From: Clostridium beijerinckii
Lineage (GTDB): Bacteria > Bacillota > Clostridia > Clostridiales > Clostridiaceae
Length of the DNA: 64,000 bases
NCBI RefSeq assembly: GCF_036699995.1
Contig: NZ_CP144906.1
Span: 499,501-563,500, forward strand
Direction of reading: 5' to 3'
Both the position numbers and the translations under genes were made by a program. Numbering within the stretch: the first letter of the stretch is position 1; each line of letters opens with the position of its first letter. Below the pieces are notes generated by a model, which searched no databases, was not told the origin of the DNA, and was given only the letters and a program-made list of their open reading frames with translations. Positions 1 through 7,649 of the stretch are shown piece by piece.

Positions 1-82
1 TCTAAATTTGAGTAGTTTAAAGTTAACATAATTATTAGGCTAAGACAATATACTTTAGAGTGCAGGCTTTAGGAGGTAGAAT

Positions 83-1141
83 ATGAAGATAATTAATGCG
101 AGGACTACAAGTATAAAGATTAGCAATAATGTGAAAATAATTGCAGCTATGACTTTGATCATTTTTACTATATTAATAGCATTACCAATAGCTTTCTTAG
201 AAAATGGCAAAGGGAAGATTGATTCGTTTAACTTGAGAGACAAAGATATAATGAAGAGTTCAAAAATAACATTTCCCTCTAATGGTAAAGTTAAGCTATA
301 TCATAGGTCAGAAGATAGAGTTGAGGAAATAGATTTGGAAGAGTATGTAATGGGAGTAGTTGCGAGTGAAGTACCAGCTAATTTTGAGGAAGAAGCTTTG
401 AAGGCTCAAGCTGTTGCAGCAAGAACATTTTATATGAGTAAAAGAAATAACCCTAATAAAGAAGAAAAAGAGAAAGGAGCTGAAATTTGTGATACAACCC
501 ACTGCCAAGTATACATGAGTAAGGATGAGAGAATCTCTAAATGGAGTAAAAGTGAAGCTGAAAGTAATTGGGAGAAGATACAAAAAGCAGTTCTGGATAC
601 AAAAGGGCAAGTTCTTACCTATGATGGTTCAGTGTTGGAATACCCTCAATTTTTTGCAACTAGCTCTGGAAAAACAGAAGATGCAAAAGATGTATTTTCT
701 ATGGATGTACCATATTTAAAATCAGAGGATAGTAAGGGTGAAGAAATTGCACCTAAATATAAGACAAGCACACAAATTCCTATAAACGATTTTATAGATA
801 AAATTAATTCTAGATATAAAGGTGTTAATGCTAATAAAAGTAATTTATCATCATTAATTAAGATATTAAGCTTTACAGAAGCTGGAAGTGTAAAAGAAAT
901 AAAAATAGGGAATGAGACTGTTAAAGGAACTGAATTTAGGACATTGTTCAATTTGAATTCGACCAATTTCACATTAGACTTTCAACAAGATTCTGTAAAA
1001 GTCAACTGTAAGGGTTATGGCCACGGTGTAGGGATGAGCCAATGGGGAGCTAATGCGATGGCAAAGAGTGGATCGAAGTATGATGAAATTCTTAAACATT
1101 ACTATAGCGGAGTCGAAATTCAAGAAATAAATTACAACTAA
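83..1141 (+). CDS. spoIID: Stage II sporulation protein D (SpoIID)
   Basis: Membrane-anchored lytic transglycosylase of the engulfment machinery (DMP complex with SpoIIM and SpoIIP), which degrades septal peptidoglycan in the mother cell. The 352 residues start with one membrane segment at about residues 17-39. The SpoIID/LytB domain follows, with the signature EEYVMGVVASEVP at about 86-98 (which holds the catalytic glutamate of the family), then ALKAQAVAARTF at about 105-116, and the C-terminal GYGHGVGMSQWGA motif near residue 315. The ATG at 83 follows AGGAGG at 70-75. It lies upstream of spoIIQ and spoIIID, the usual clostridial order. In the family it is expressed from a sigma-E promoter; an AACATAAT / CAATATAC pair at about 26-52 could be one but is weak. 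The length is normal. Confidence 0.95.
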   Translation: MKIINARTTSIKISNNVKIIAAMTLIIFTILIALPIAFLENGKGKIDSFNLRDKDIMKSSKITFPSNGKVKLYHRSEDRVEEIDLEEYVMGVVASEVPANFEEEALKAQAVAARTFYMSKRNNPNKEEKEKGAEICDTTHCQVYMSKDERISKWSKSEAESNWEKIQKAVLDTKGQVLTYDGSVLEYPQFFATSSGKTEDAKDVFSMDVPYLKSEDSKGEEIAPKYKTSTQIPINDFIDKINSRYKGVNANKSNLSSLIKILSFTEAGSVKEIKIGNETVKGTEFRTLFNLNSTNFTLDFQQDSVKVNCKGYGHGVGMSQWGANAMAKSGSKYDEILKHYYSGVEIQEINYN

Positions 1142-1212
1142 GGAGAGAGTATTTACGTTAACTTAGACATAGGTTTGGCATACCTTTATATAAATAATTG
1201 AATAAATGTAAA

Positions 1213-1258
1213 GAGGATACTTGTTTATTTTTTTATAGCAAGTATCTTTTTCTATTTT
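1213..1258 (+). terminator. Intrinsic terminator after spoIID
   Basis: Inverted repeat GATACTTG (1216-1223) and CAAGTATC (1239-1246) with a T-rich loop, followed by TTTTTCTATTTTT. It ends the spoIID transcript and separates it from the spoIIQ-like gene. Confidence 0.7.
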
Positions 1259-1534
1259 TGTCTATTAAATTAGCATGGATTATATACTCCAATTAATTGA
1301 ATTTTTGTATATCTATGTTTAAAAAAAGTGGAGATGGACATAATTTAGAACATCACTACTTAAAACAGAAATTATAAAGTAGAACTTCTTAAATTAGGGT
1401 CTAAATCCCTGATGGATATATCTATTGTTTAATAATTAAATTATATGTACTTTTTAACACTAGATATACACTTGTAAAAATAATTTTAAAATGCCTTTAA
1501 ATGTAAATAATGCATGATAAAAAAGCAAATTTAT

Positions 1535-1562
1535 GTATTATTTTTCATAAAAAGGGAACTAT
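1535..1562 (+). promoter_or_regulatory. Possible sigma-F-type promoter before the spoIIQ-like gene
   Basis: GTATT (1535-1539) and GGGAACTAT (1554-1562) are 14 bp apart, close to the forespore sigma-F pattern (GYATA, about 15 bp, GGNNANANT) with mismatches. In the family, spoIIQ is a sigma-F gene. The implied leader is only about 14 nt, so this is tentative. The rest of 1259-1534 holds nothing I recognise. Confidence 0.3.
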
Positions 1563-1582
1563 AACAATTGGAGGTGTTCATA

Positions 1583-2320
1583 TTGGACAAAAATTTAAAA
1601 GAAAAACTTAAAAACTTATTTAGGAAGGAGGGATTTTATATCGCCTTATTCCTATGTCTCTGTATTGTAGTAACTGTTGGAACTATCTCTTATAAAATGC
1701 TCAACAGCAAAAACCAAGTTAATAAAACAGAAGACGTAAATAAAGATCTAACAATGAATTCTGGAAATGAAGGAAATTCTAATAATTCAGTTCAAAATGC
1801 TGAAAGAGTAGAGAATGTTCAAAATAATAGTAATAAAGATAATGCAGATAAAACAAAAACAGAAAAGGCTGCATCAGTATCTACAAATAATACAGTAACA
1901 TTTGTAAATCCTATAGATGGAGTAGAAAGTAGAAAATATACCTATCCTGCACCAGTTAAGATGGAAGAAGGAGTTTTCAGAACTATTAGAGGTATAAATC
2001 TACAATCAACAGTAGGATCAGAAGTAAAGGCAGCAGCAGATGGTGTAGTGGAAGTTGCAGAAAATACTGGTGTTGAAGAAGGTGTTGTAGTAGAAATTAA
2101 ACATGCTAATGGCCTAAAGACAAGATATGGAAATCTTGATGCAAACTTATCAGTAAAAAAAGGAGATAAGGTTAAAGCAAATCAAGTTATTGCAAAAGTA
2201 GGAGATAGCGCAAAGGTATTTAGTAAAGATGTATTTGGCGAATTTTTAAATTTACAAGTAATTGATGCTAATGGAGAACAAGTTAATCCAGAAAAATATT
2301 TTAATTTAAAATCTAAATAA
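1583..2320 (+). CDS. spoIIQ: SpoIIQ-like LytM/M23-fold sporulation protein
   Basis: Forespore membrane protein that pairs with SpoIIIAH to form the channel between forespore and mother cell. It has an N-terminal membrane segment at about residues 16-37, a low-complexity Asn/Ser/Glu linker (about 45-105), and a C-terminal LytM-like domain (about 110-245). TTG at 1583 is chosen because GGAGGTG (1570-1576) sits 6-7 nt before it; an in-frame TTG at 1568 overlaps the ribosome site itself. The zinc ligands of active M23 enzymes are replaced: the HxGID motif reads IRGINL, the YxHL motif reads YGNLD, and the final HLH reads FLNLQ. It is therefore probably a structural pseudo-peptidase, as in Bacillus. 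Position between spoIID and spoIIID supports the name. Confidence 0.85.
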   Translation: MDKNLKEKLKNLFRKEGFYIALFLCLCIVVTVGTISYKMLNSKNQVNKTEDVNKDLTMNSGNEGNSNNSVQNAERVENVQNNSNKDNADKTKTEKAASVSTNNTVTFVNPIDGVESRKYTYPAPVKMEEGVFRTIRGINLQSTVGSEVKAAADGVVEVAENTGVEEGVVVEIKHANGLKTRYGNLDANLSVKKGDKVKANQVIAKVGDSAKVFSKDVFGEFLNLQVIDANGEQVNPEKYFNLKSK

Positions 2321-2339
2321 AATTTTATGAAAATATATA

Positions 2340-2374
2340 TTAGTCATTTGTTTTTCATTGAAATAAATGACTAA
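2340..2374. repeat. Hairpin between spoIIQ and spoIIID
   Basis: Inverted repeat TTAGTCATTT (2340-2349) and AAATGACTAA (2365-2374) with a 15-nt loop, 20 bp after the spoIIQ stop. No U-tract follows on the plus strand, so it is a weak terminator at best, or an mRNA 3' stabiliser. Confidence 0.45.
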
Positions 2375-2425
2375 TAAATCAAAAAATAAATGACAATAAA
2401 ATGATAAAATCAAGGAAGTGGTATT

Positions 2426-2680
2426 TTGAAAGACTATATTGAAGAAAGAGTTTTAGATGTTGCAAGATATATCATAGATTCAAAAGCTACAATAAGAAAA
2501 ACAGCTAAGGTTTTTGGTGTTAGCAAGAGTACAATCCATAAAGATATGACAGAGAGATTGTTAAAAATTAACCCAGAAATTGCTCAAGAAACTCATTCTA
2601 TTTTGGAATTAAATAAGGCTGAACGACATATTAGAGGTGGAAAAGCTACACAAATGAAGTATAAAATTATTGAATCTTAG
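2426..2680 (+). CDS. spoIIID: Sporulation transcription factor SpoIIID
   Basis: Small mother-cell DNA-binding protein that switches expression from the sigma-E to the sigma-K programme. The 84 residues carry a helix-turn-helix with TIRKTAKVFGVSKSTIHKDMTERL at about 22-45 and a basic tail (ERHIRGGKATQMKYK), both typical of the family and easily aligned with Bacillus SpoIIID. The start is TTG at 2426 behind AAGGAAGTGG (2412-2421). It is in its usual place between spoIIQ and the mreB-type gene. In the family it is transcribed by sigma-E RNA polymerase. Confidence 0.95.
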   Translation: MKDYIEERVLDVARYIIDSKATIRKTAKVFGVSKSTIHKDMTERLLKINPEIAQETHSILELNKAERHIRGGKATQMKYKIIES

Positions 2681-2759
2681 TAGGATTAAGTCTATAATAT
2701 ATTATTAGTAGAATTATGTAAATATAGGTATTAATATGTATTATAGGAGTGAATAAAAA

Positions 2760-3794
2760 ATGTGCTTTTGGAGAACGGGGATAGACCTCGCAATTGACTT
2801 AGGAACGGCAACTGTACTAGTTTACGTAAAAGGTAAAGGGGTAATATTAAAAGAGCCCTCTGTTGTAGCTATAAATAAAAATAATAATAAATTGTTGGCT
2901 ATAGGGGAAGAAGCAAGAAAAATGATAGGTAGAACCCCAGGAAATATTGTTGCAGTAAGACCATTAAGAGATGGAGTGATTTCTGATTACGATATAACAC
3001 AAAAAATGCTAAAGGAATTTATAAAAAAAGCGTGCGGAAAAAGAAGTATAAGTGCACCTAAAGTAATTGTTTGTGTACCATCTCAAGCTACAGAAGTAGA
3101 AAAGAGAGCTGTTATTGATGCAGCTATGAATTCAGGAGCAAAAACAGTCCATTTAATTGAGGAACCACTAGCAGCAGCCATTGGAGCAGGATTAGATATT
3201 ACCAAGCCGAATGGATGTATGGTAGTGGATATTGGCGGAGGTACTTGTGATATCGCTGTTATTTCATTAGGTGGAGTGGTAGAAAGAGAGTCAATAAAAG
3301 TAGCAGGAGACAAGTTCGATGAAGCCATAATAAAATATGTACGTAATGAATATAAATTAATGATAGGTGAGAAAACAGCTGAAGATTTAAAAATAAATAT
3401 TGGATCAGCATTTAAAAACTCTAGAAATCTAACTTGTATGATGAAAGGTAGAAACCTCATTACAGGATTACCAGATGAAATAGAAATTACAACAGAAGAA
3501 ATCCGAAATGCAATAAAAGAACCTGTGGAAATAATAGTTGATACTGTAAAAAAGGTATTAGAAAGAACACCGCCTGAATTAGCCTCGGATATAATCGAAA
3601 GAGGAATATTAATGACCGGTGGGGGAGCTTTAATACATGGGTTAGATAAACTTATAGAGTTTAAGACTGGCGTAGTAGCAACTATAGCTGAGAATTCAGT
3701 TGAATGTGTTGCAAATGGTACAGGTAAAGTGCTTAATTATATAGACAAATTAGATAGTCAAGTTAATTCTCAGCAAATAGTTCTTATAGAATAG
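2760..3794 (+). CDS. mreB: MreB/Mbl family actin-like cell-shape protein
   Basis: Bacterial actin that guides lateral cell-wall synthesis under the membrane. The 344 residues show actin-fold ATP-binding motifs: phosphate 1 IDLGTATVLVYV near residue 12, the helix region around VPSQATEVEKRAVIDAA near 105, phosphate 2 VVDIGGGTCDIAVISLGG near 156, and the adenosine motif ILMTGGGALIHG near 283. The ATG at 2760 follows TAGGAGTG (2744-2751). It lies 79 bp after spoIIID, the usual clostridial neighbourhood. Whether it is orthologous to MreB, Mbl or MreBH of Bacillus cannot be told by eye; many clostridial annotations call this copy mbl. Confidence 0.93.
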   Translation: MCFWRTGIDLAIDLGTATVLVYVKGKGVILKEPSVVAINKNNNKLLAIGEEARKMIGRTPGNIVAVRPLRDGVISDYDITQKMLKEFIKKACGKRSISAPKVIVCVPSQATEVEKRAVIDAAMNSGAKTVHLIEEPLAAAIGAGLDITKPNGCMVVDIGGGTCDIAVISLGGVVERESIKVAGDKFDEAIIKYVRNEYKLMIGEKTAEDLKINIGSAFKNSRNLTCMMKGRNLITGLPDEIEITTEEIRNAIKEPVEIIVDTVKKVLERTPPELASDIIERGILMTGGGALIHGLDKLIEFKTGVVATIAENSVECVANGTGKVLNYIDKLDSQVNSQQIVLIE

Positions 3795-3799
3795 CTTTA

Positions 3800-3842
3800 T
3801 AAATAGCAGTCATTAGTAATTTTACTACTGACTGCTATTTAT
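3800..3842. terminator. Hairpin between convergent mreB and yyaC
   Basis: Perfect stem AAATAGCAGTCA (3801-3812) and TGACTGCTATTT (3829-3840), located between the convergent stops of mreB and yyaC. It can serve both strands. Confidence 0.7.
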
Positions 3843-3861
3843 TTGGTTGACTATAAAATGC

Positions 3862-4398
3862 TTAAATTTTAGGATATTTTCCGTGACTTAAACTATAGGC
3901 ATCAATAAATATTTTAGATATAATTTTAGCCATATCCATAATGAATGAGAGTCTTATGCTCCGTGAAAAAAAGAATTCAGCATTATCACTAGAGTCTACA
4001 ATGCCTATAACTGATGCAATTCCTACCTCAGGAAGTTCTTTTCCGACTCCTTTACCAGGATGTATGGCATAGTCCCTTATACGAATTTCACCAATATCAT
4101 CTTCGTCACCTAAGCAGGCATCAACACCAATTATTGATGCATTAGGGTGATTACTATATATTTCATTTAAACGTTCATCTATGTTCAAAGCATGAATTGG
4201 AGAAGATAAAGTTCCATAAACAGGTAAAGGGAAAAAGTTTTCTGTGAGTATAGATCCAACTAGAGGACCTAAGCAATCCCCAATACATTTGTCAGTACCA
4301 ATACAAACTATTATGGTGTCTTTTGATATAAATTTTTTAACTTCTAAAGCTAAATCATAATAAAATTTAGGATCAAGTTTAATATCTGGCTTGCTCAA
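3862..4398 (-). CDS. yyaC: Spore protease YyaC family protein
   Basis: Member of the YyaC family (DUF1256), structurally related to the germination protease GPR and to hydrogenase-maturation proteases, and found in spore formers. The 178 residues contain IVCIGTDKCIGDCLGPLVGS at about 30-49 and IGVDACLG near 89, the two acidic motifs that mark the family. The start is TTG at 4398, about 10 nt after GGAGG in the reverse complement. An ATG closer to that GGAGG opens only an 8-codon frame that stops at once and is out of frame. The gene converges with mreB. The role is probably sporulation-associated, but the substrate is unknown. Confidence 0.85.
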   Translation of the reverse strand: MSKPDIKLDPKFYYDLALEVKKFISKDTIIVCIGTDKCIGDCLGPLVGSILTENFFPLPVYGTLSSPIHALNIDERLNEIYSNHPNASIIGVDACLGDEDDIGEIRIRDYAIHPGKGVGKELPEVGIASVIGIVDSSDNAEFFFSRSIRLSFIMDMAKIISKIFIDAYSLSHGKYPKI

Positions 4399-4498
4399 GG
4401 GACATATACCTCCTTTATAAAATATATATATGAGTAATTAACAGAAGATAGTATAAAAAAATATTTTTTGGAAATTAATAGTAAATGAGGAGGTGCCT

Positions 4499-4903
4499 AT
4501 GAAAAAATTTTTAATATATTTAGTTTTAGTTCCTACAATAATAATAAATATGTATTTTCTGTTATATTGGCAACCGCAAGATGAAAATTCTGCAAAAGAA
4601 GTTGTTGTACAAGAAAATGTTTCATATTCGAAGCCATTATATAAAATGAATAAGGAAAAGGCGTTAAGTCAATTATCTACAGATAATAAAAAGGAACTTG
4701 AAAAGATAATAAAAAAATTATCTGCATTTGATATAGGTAAAATAAAAGAATATTATGAGGATACTAATGATAATGAAAGCCTAATAGAAATATTTAGTCT
4801 CTTAAAAAAGAGATTAACAACAGAAGATTATAAGAAAATTCAAGAAATATCATCTTCCTTTTTAGATATACAAGAGATTAACAAAAGAATAAAAAATAAT
4901 TAA
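4499..4903 (+). CDS. Hypothetical secreted or membrane-anchored protein
   Basis: A 134-residue protein with one hydrophobic N-terminal segment (about residues 4-24, FLIYLVLVPTIIINMYFLLY), followed by a charged, helix-rich domain containing NKEKALSQLSTDNKKELEKIIKKLSAFDIGKIKEYYED and KKRLTTEDYKKIQEISSSF. The pattern suggests an anchored helical bundle outside the membrane. GAGGAGG at 4487-4493 supports the ATG at 4499. It lies between yyaC and the tRNA array. I recognise no family and assign no function. Confidence 0.7.
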   Translation: MKKFLIYLVLVPTIIINMYFLLYWQPQDENSAKEVVVQENVSYSKPLYKMNKEKALSQLSTDNKKELEKIIKKLSAFDIGKIKEYYEDTNDNESLIEIFSLLKKRLTTEDYKKIQEISSSFLDIQEINKRIKNN

Positions 4904-5021
4904 GATTACTATATTAAATGAGAGTATATTGTAGAAAATGAGAGCAATATGAATTTAAATTACATATATGGGTGTATATTGGAGTTGAAATAAAATCGCT
5001 TTACCGATATACTAATCATTG

Positions 5022-5050
5022 TTGACCGACAAATGAGGCAACAAGATATA
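5022..5050 (+). promoter_or_regulatory. Promoter of the tRNA array
   Basis: TTGACC (5022-5027), a 17-bp spacer and GATATA (5045-5050), 12 bp before the first tRNA. It is the only good promoter-like pair ahead of the array. Confidence 0.55.
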
Positions 5051-5062
5051 AAAAATAAATAC

Positions 5063-5147
5063 GGAGGAATTCCCGAGAGGCCAAAGGGGGCAGACTGTAA
5101 ATCTGTTACGTTTCGTTTCGATGGTTCGAATCCATCTTCCTCCACCA
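5063..5147 (+). tRNA. tRNA-Tyr (GTA), copy 1
   Basis: 85-nt class II tRNA with acceptor GGAGGAA paired to TTCCTCC, anticodon loop CTGTAAA (GTA), a long variable arm, T-loop GGTTCGAATCC and an encoded CCA. Confidence 0.97.
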
Positions 5148-5156
5148 ATTTATAAT

Positions 5157-5232
5157 GGGCGCATAGCTCAGCTGGGAGAGCACCTGCCTTACAAGCAGGG
5201 GGTCACAGGTTCGAGCCCTGTTGTGCCCACCA
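5157..5232 (+). tRNA. tRNA-Val (TAC), copy 1
   Basis: 76-nt tRNA with acceptor GGGCGCA paired to TGTGCCC, anticodon loop CTTACAA (TAC), T-loop GGTTCGAGCC and an encoded CCA. Confidence 0.97.
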
Positions 5233-5262
5233 TTATAAAAATGCTAAATCTAATTAATATAT

Positions 5263-5337
5263 GCTGGCATGGCTCAACGGTAGAGCAGCTGACTTGTAAT
5301 CAGCAGGTTGTAGGTTCGATTCCTATTGCCAGCTCCA
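5263..5337 (+). tRNA. tRNA-Thr (TGT), copy 1
   Basis: 75-nt tRNA with acceptor GCTGGCA paired to TGCCAGC, anticodon loop CTTGTAA (TGT), T-loop GGTTCGATTCC and an encoded CCA. Confidence 0.97.
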
Positions 5338-5349
5338 ATAAAATAATAC

Positions 5350-5434
5350 GGAGGAATTCCCGAGAGGCCAAAGGGGGCAGACTGTAAATCTGTTACGTTT
5401 CGTTTCGATGGTTCGAATCCATCTTCCTCCACCA
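5350..5434 (+). tRNA. tRNA-Tyr (GTA), copy 2
   Basis: Identical in sequence to the copy at 5063; it opens the second 287-bp repeat unit. Confidence 0.97.
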
Positions 5435-5443
5435 ATTTATAAT

Positions 5444-5519
5444 GGGCGCATAGCTCAGCTGGGAGAGCACCTGCCTTACAAGCAGGGGGTCACAGGTTCG
5501 AGCCCTGTTGTGCCCACCA
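5444..5519 (+). tRNA. tRNA-Val (TAC), copy 2
   Basis: Identical to the copy at 5157, anticodon TAC, with an encoded CCA. Confidence 0.97.
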
Positions 5520-5549
5520 TTATAAAAATGCTAAATCTAATTAATATAT

Positions 5550-5624
5550 GCTGGCATGGCTCAACGGTAGAGCAGCTGACTTGTAATCAGCAGGTTGTAG
5601 GTTCGATTCCTATTGCCAGCTCCA
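5550..5624 (+). tRNA. tRNA-Thr (TGT), copy 2
   Basis: Identical to the copy at 5263, anticodon TGT, with an encoded CCA. Confidence 0.97.
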
Positions 5625-5636
5625 ATAAAATAATGC

Positions 5637-5721
5637 GGAGGAATTCCCGAGAGGCCAAAGGGGGCAGACTGTAAATCTGTTACGTTTCGTTTCGATGGTT
5701 CGAATCCATCTTCCTCCACCA
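5637..5721 (+). tRNA. tRNA-Tyr (GTA), copy 3
   Basis: Third identical Tyr copy and last gene of the array; the terminator starts 3 nt after its CCA. Confidence 0.97.
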
Positions 5722-5723
5722 AT

Positions 5724-5760
5724 AAAGAATAAACTTAAGTTTATTCTTTTTTATTTTTTA
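5724..5760 (+). terminator. Terminator of the tRNA array
   Basis: Perfect palindrome AAAGAATAAACTT / AAGTTTATTCTTT (5724-5749 region) followed by a T-rich tract. Confidence 0.85.
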
Positions 5761-5856
5761 TTTAAAATGAAAAATAAATGATGGAAAAAGTAGATTCATA
5801 ATGTTGACTAATTGTACCGCATATGATAAAATACTTTTGAAAATTGAATTATGTTA

Positions 5857-6000
5857 CTCTTATCAAGAGAGGTGGAGGGAAAGGGCCCTGTGAAACCCGG
5901 CAACCTGTATTATATAAGGTGCCAATTCCTGTAGAGTTTCTACAAGATAAGAAAATGATTGCTAAATTGCGCTCTTCTTATCGAAGAGCTTTTTTATTTT
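5857..6000 (+). promoter_or_regulatory. SAM-I (S-box) riboswitch with terminator, upstream of metK
   Basis: The aptamer carries the S-box core CTTATCAAGAGAGGTGGAGG (from about 5859), GGCCCTGTGAAACCCGGCAACC (split over 5884-5905) and the closing GATAAG at 5946-5951. The expression platform is visible: GATAAGAA (5946-5953) is an exact complement of TTCTTATC (5975-5982), which is also the 5' part of the terminator GCTCTTC (5971-5977) / GAAGAGC (5983-5989) plus U-tract. When SAM binds, P1 sequesters GATAAG and the terminator forms, so metK is repressed by its own product. The terminator ends about 190 nt before metK. Confidence 0.95.
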
Positions 6001-6189
6001 TTTAAGTTTGCGCATGCTTAAATTATAAAAGAAACAATTAATAAAATAGTTTAACTATTATTTATTGTATTTAAATAAGGTAAAGCTTTTATAAACGAGT
6101 ACTATTCTATAAAACTATGTATAGTTTTTAATAAAATAATTTTATTCGTGAAGATAATTATAATATTTAAATCTAAGGAGAGAAAAGAT

Positions 6190-7365
6190 ATGAGAAGATT
6201 ATTTACTTCAGAATCAGTTACAGAGGGACATCCTGATAAAATGTGTGACCAAATTTCAGATGCTATACTAGACGCTATTCTATCTAAAGATCCAATGGCT
6301 AGAGTTGCTTGTGAAACTTGCACAACAACAGGTATGGTTATGGTAATGGGAGAGATAACAACAAATTGTTATGTTGACATTCCTAAGGTAGTTAGAGAAA
6401 CAGTAAGAGAAATTGGATATGATAGAGCAAAATTTGGATTTGACTGTGATACATGTTCAGTTCTTACATCGATAGATGAACAATCTGCAGATATAGCTAT
6501 GGGTGTAGATGAAGCATTTGAGTCAAAAAAAGGTGAAAAAGATGAAGTAGAAGCAGTTGGTGCTGGAGACCAAGGAATGATGTTTGGTTTTGCAACTAAT
6601 GAAACTGAAGATTTTATGCCGCTTCCAGTATATATGGCTCATAAATTATCAAGAAGACTTACAGAGGTAAGAAAGAATGGTACATTAAGTTACTTAAGAC
6701 CAGATGGTAAAACTCAAGTAACAGTTGAATATGAAGATAATGTGCCAAAGAGAATTGATACTATAGTTATATCAACACAACATGATGAGAAAGTTACTTT
6801 AGAGCAAATTCAGGAAGATCTTAAGAAGTTTGTTATAGATGCTGTTGTACCAGCAGAATTATTGGACAGTGAGACAAGATATTTCATAAATCCAACTGGA
6901 AGATTCGTTGTTGGAGGACCTCAAGGGGATTCAGGATTAACAGGAAGAAAGATAATAGTTGATACTTATGGTGGATATGGCAGACACGGTGGTGGAGCTT
7001 TCTCAGGTAAAGATCCAACTAAAGTTGATAGATCAGCTGCATATGCTGCAAGATGGGTTGCTAAGAATTTAGTTGCAGCTGGTGTTGCAGATAAGCTAGA
7101 AATTCAATTAGCATATGCAATTGGTGTTGCAAAGCCAGTTTCAATTGAAGTTGAAACATTTGGAACAGGAAAAGTAGATGAAGATAAGATTGTTGAAGTA
7201 GTAGAGAAAGTATTTGATTTAAGACCAGGAGCTATAATTAGAGATCTTGACTTAAGAAGACCTATCTATAAGCAAACTGCTGCATATGGACATTTTGGAA
7301 GAAATGATCTTAACTTACCATGGGAACAATTAAATAAAGTAGATGAAATAAGAAAAAATCTATAA
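6190..7365 (+). CDS. metK: S-adenosylmethionine synthetase
   Basis: Makes S-adenosylmethionine from methionine and ATP in the cytosol. The 391 residues are full length and contain the ATP/methionine motif [20 protein letters not shown] at about 8-27, [12 protein letters not shown] near 115-126, the P-loop-like [19 protein letters not shown] near 263-281, and the C-terminal YGHFGR. The ATG at 6190 follows AAGGAG (6175-6180); an in-frame GTG at 6148 has no ribosome site. Control is by the SAM-I riboswitch ahead of it. A terminator at 7431-7465 closes the unit, so the gene appears monocistronic. Confidence 0.98.
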   Translation: MRRLFTSESVTEGHPDKMCDQISDAILDAILSKDPMARVACETCTTTGMVMVMGEITTNCYVDIPKVVRETVREIGYDRAKFGFDCDTCSVLTSIDEQSADIAMGVDEAFESKKGEKDEVEAVGAGDQGMMFGFATNETEDFMPLPVYMAHKLSRRLTEVRKNGTLSYLRPDGKTQVTVEYEDNVPKRIDTIVISTQHDEKVTLEQIQEDLKKFVIDAVVPAELLDSETRYFINPTGRFVVGGPQGDSGLTGRKIIVDTYGGYGRHGGGAFSGKDPTKVDRSAAYAARWVAKNLVAAGVADKLEIQLAYAIGVAKPVSIEVETFGTGKVDEDKIVEVVEKVFDLRPGAIIRDLDLRRPIYKQTAAYGHFGRNDLNLPWEQLNKVDEIRKNL

Positions 7366-7430
7366 GATAATTCTTAAGTGAATTTTTATTATCAAGATTT
7401 GTATATATAATAAAAGTTTTTGTAGAATGG

Positions 7431-7465
7431 TAAAAAGTCGTCTTAAATATAGACGGCTTTTTATT
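7431..7465 (+). terminator. Terminator after metK
   Basis: Stem AAAGTCGTCT / AGACGGCTTT with a short TAAATAT loop and a T-tract at 7458-7464. Confidence 0.85.
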
Positions 7466-7649
7466 ATGGAGAAATTTATAATTATATATAGGCAAGTATA
7501 GGAAAAGATTATGAGCTATAAATGATTAGTTTTAAATTGCTATAAATATTTATGATATAATTATAAGAAAAAATTAAAGTTAAATCTGACGCTAAATTTT
7601 AATTTTAGAAAGTTTAAGGTAAATATATAAAGATTTGGAGAGATTCTAT

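Larger units (their letters stand above)
5063..5721 (+). repeat. Tandem 287-bp Tyr-Val-Thr tRNA repeat
   Basis: The block starting at 5063 recurs at 5350, and its Tyr part again at 5637, with an exact 287-bp period. tRNA genes and spacers are the same between copies; the only change seen is ATACGG versus ATGCGG just before the third Tyr gene. This is a recent or homogenised unequal-crossover duplication. Confidence 0.95.

Noticed and set aside
4380..4409. Eight-codon frame from an ATG overlapping the yyaC start
   Set aside because: The ATG is only 3 nt from GGAGG, too close for efficient initiation, and the peptide is not credible; the TTG spacing for yyaC is good.
4960..5148. Minus-strand frame with a MVEEDGFEPSKRNVTDLQ-type start
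   Set aside because: It is read antisense through the tRNA-Tyr gene; this is a well-known spurious protein pattern from tRNA genes.
5121..5674. Two 88-residue plus-strand frames (RIAQLGEHLPYKQGVTGSSPVV)
   Set aside because: They are translations of the tRNA-Val and tRNA-Thr genes and their tandem copy, not proteins.
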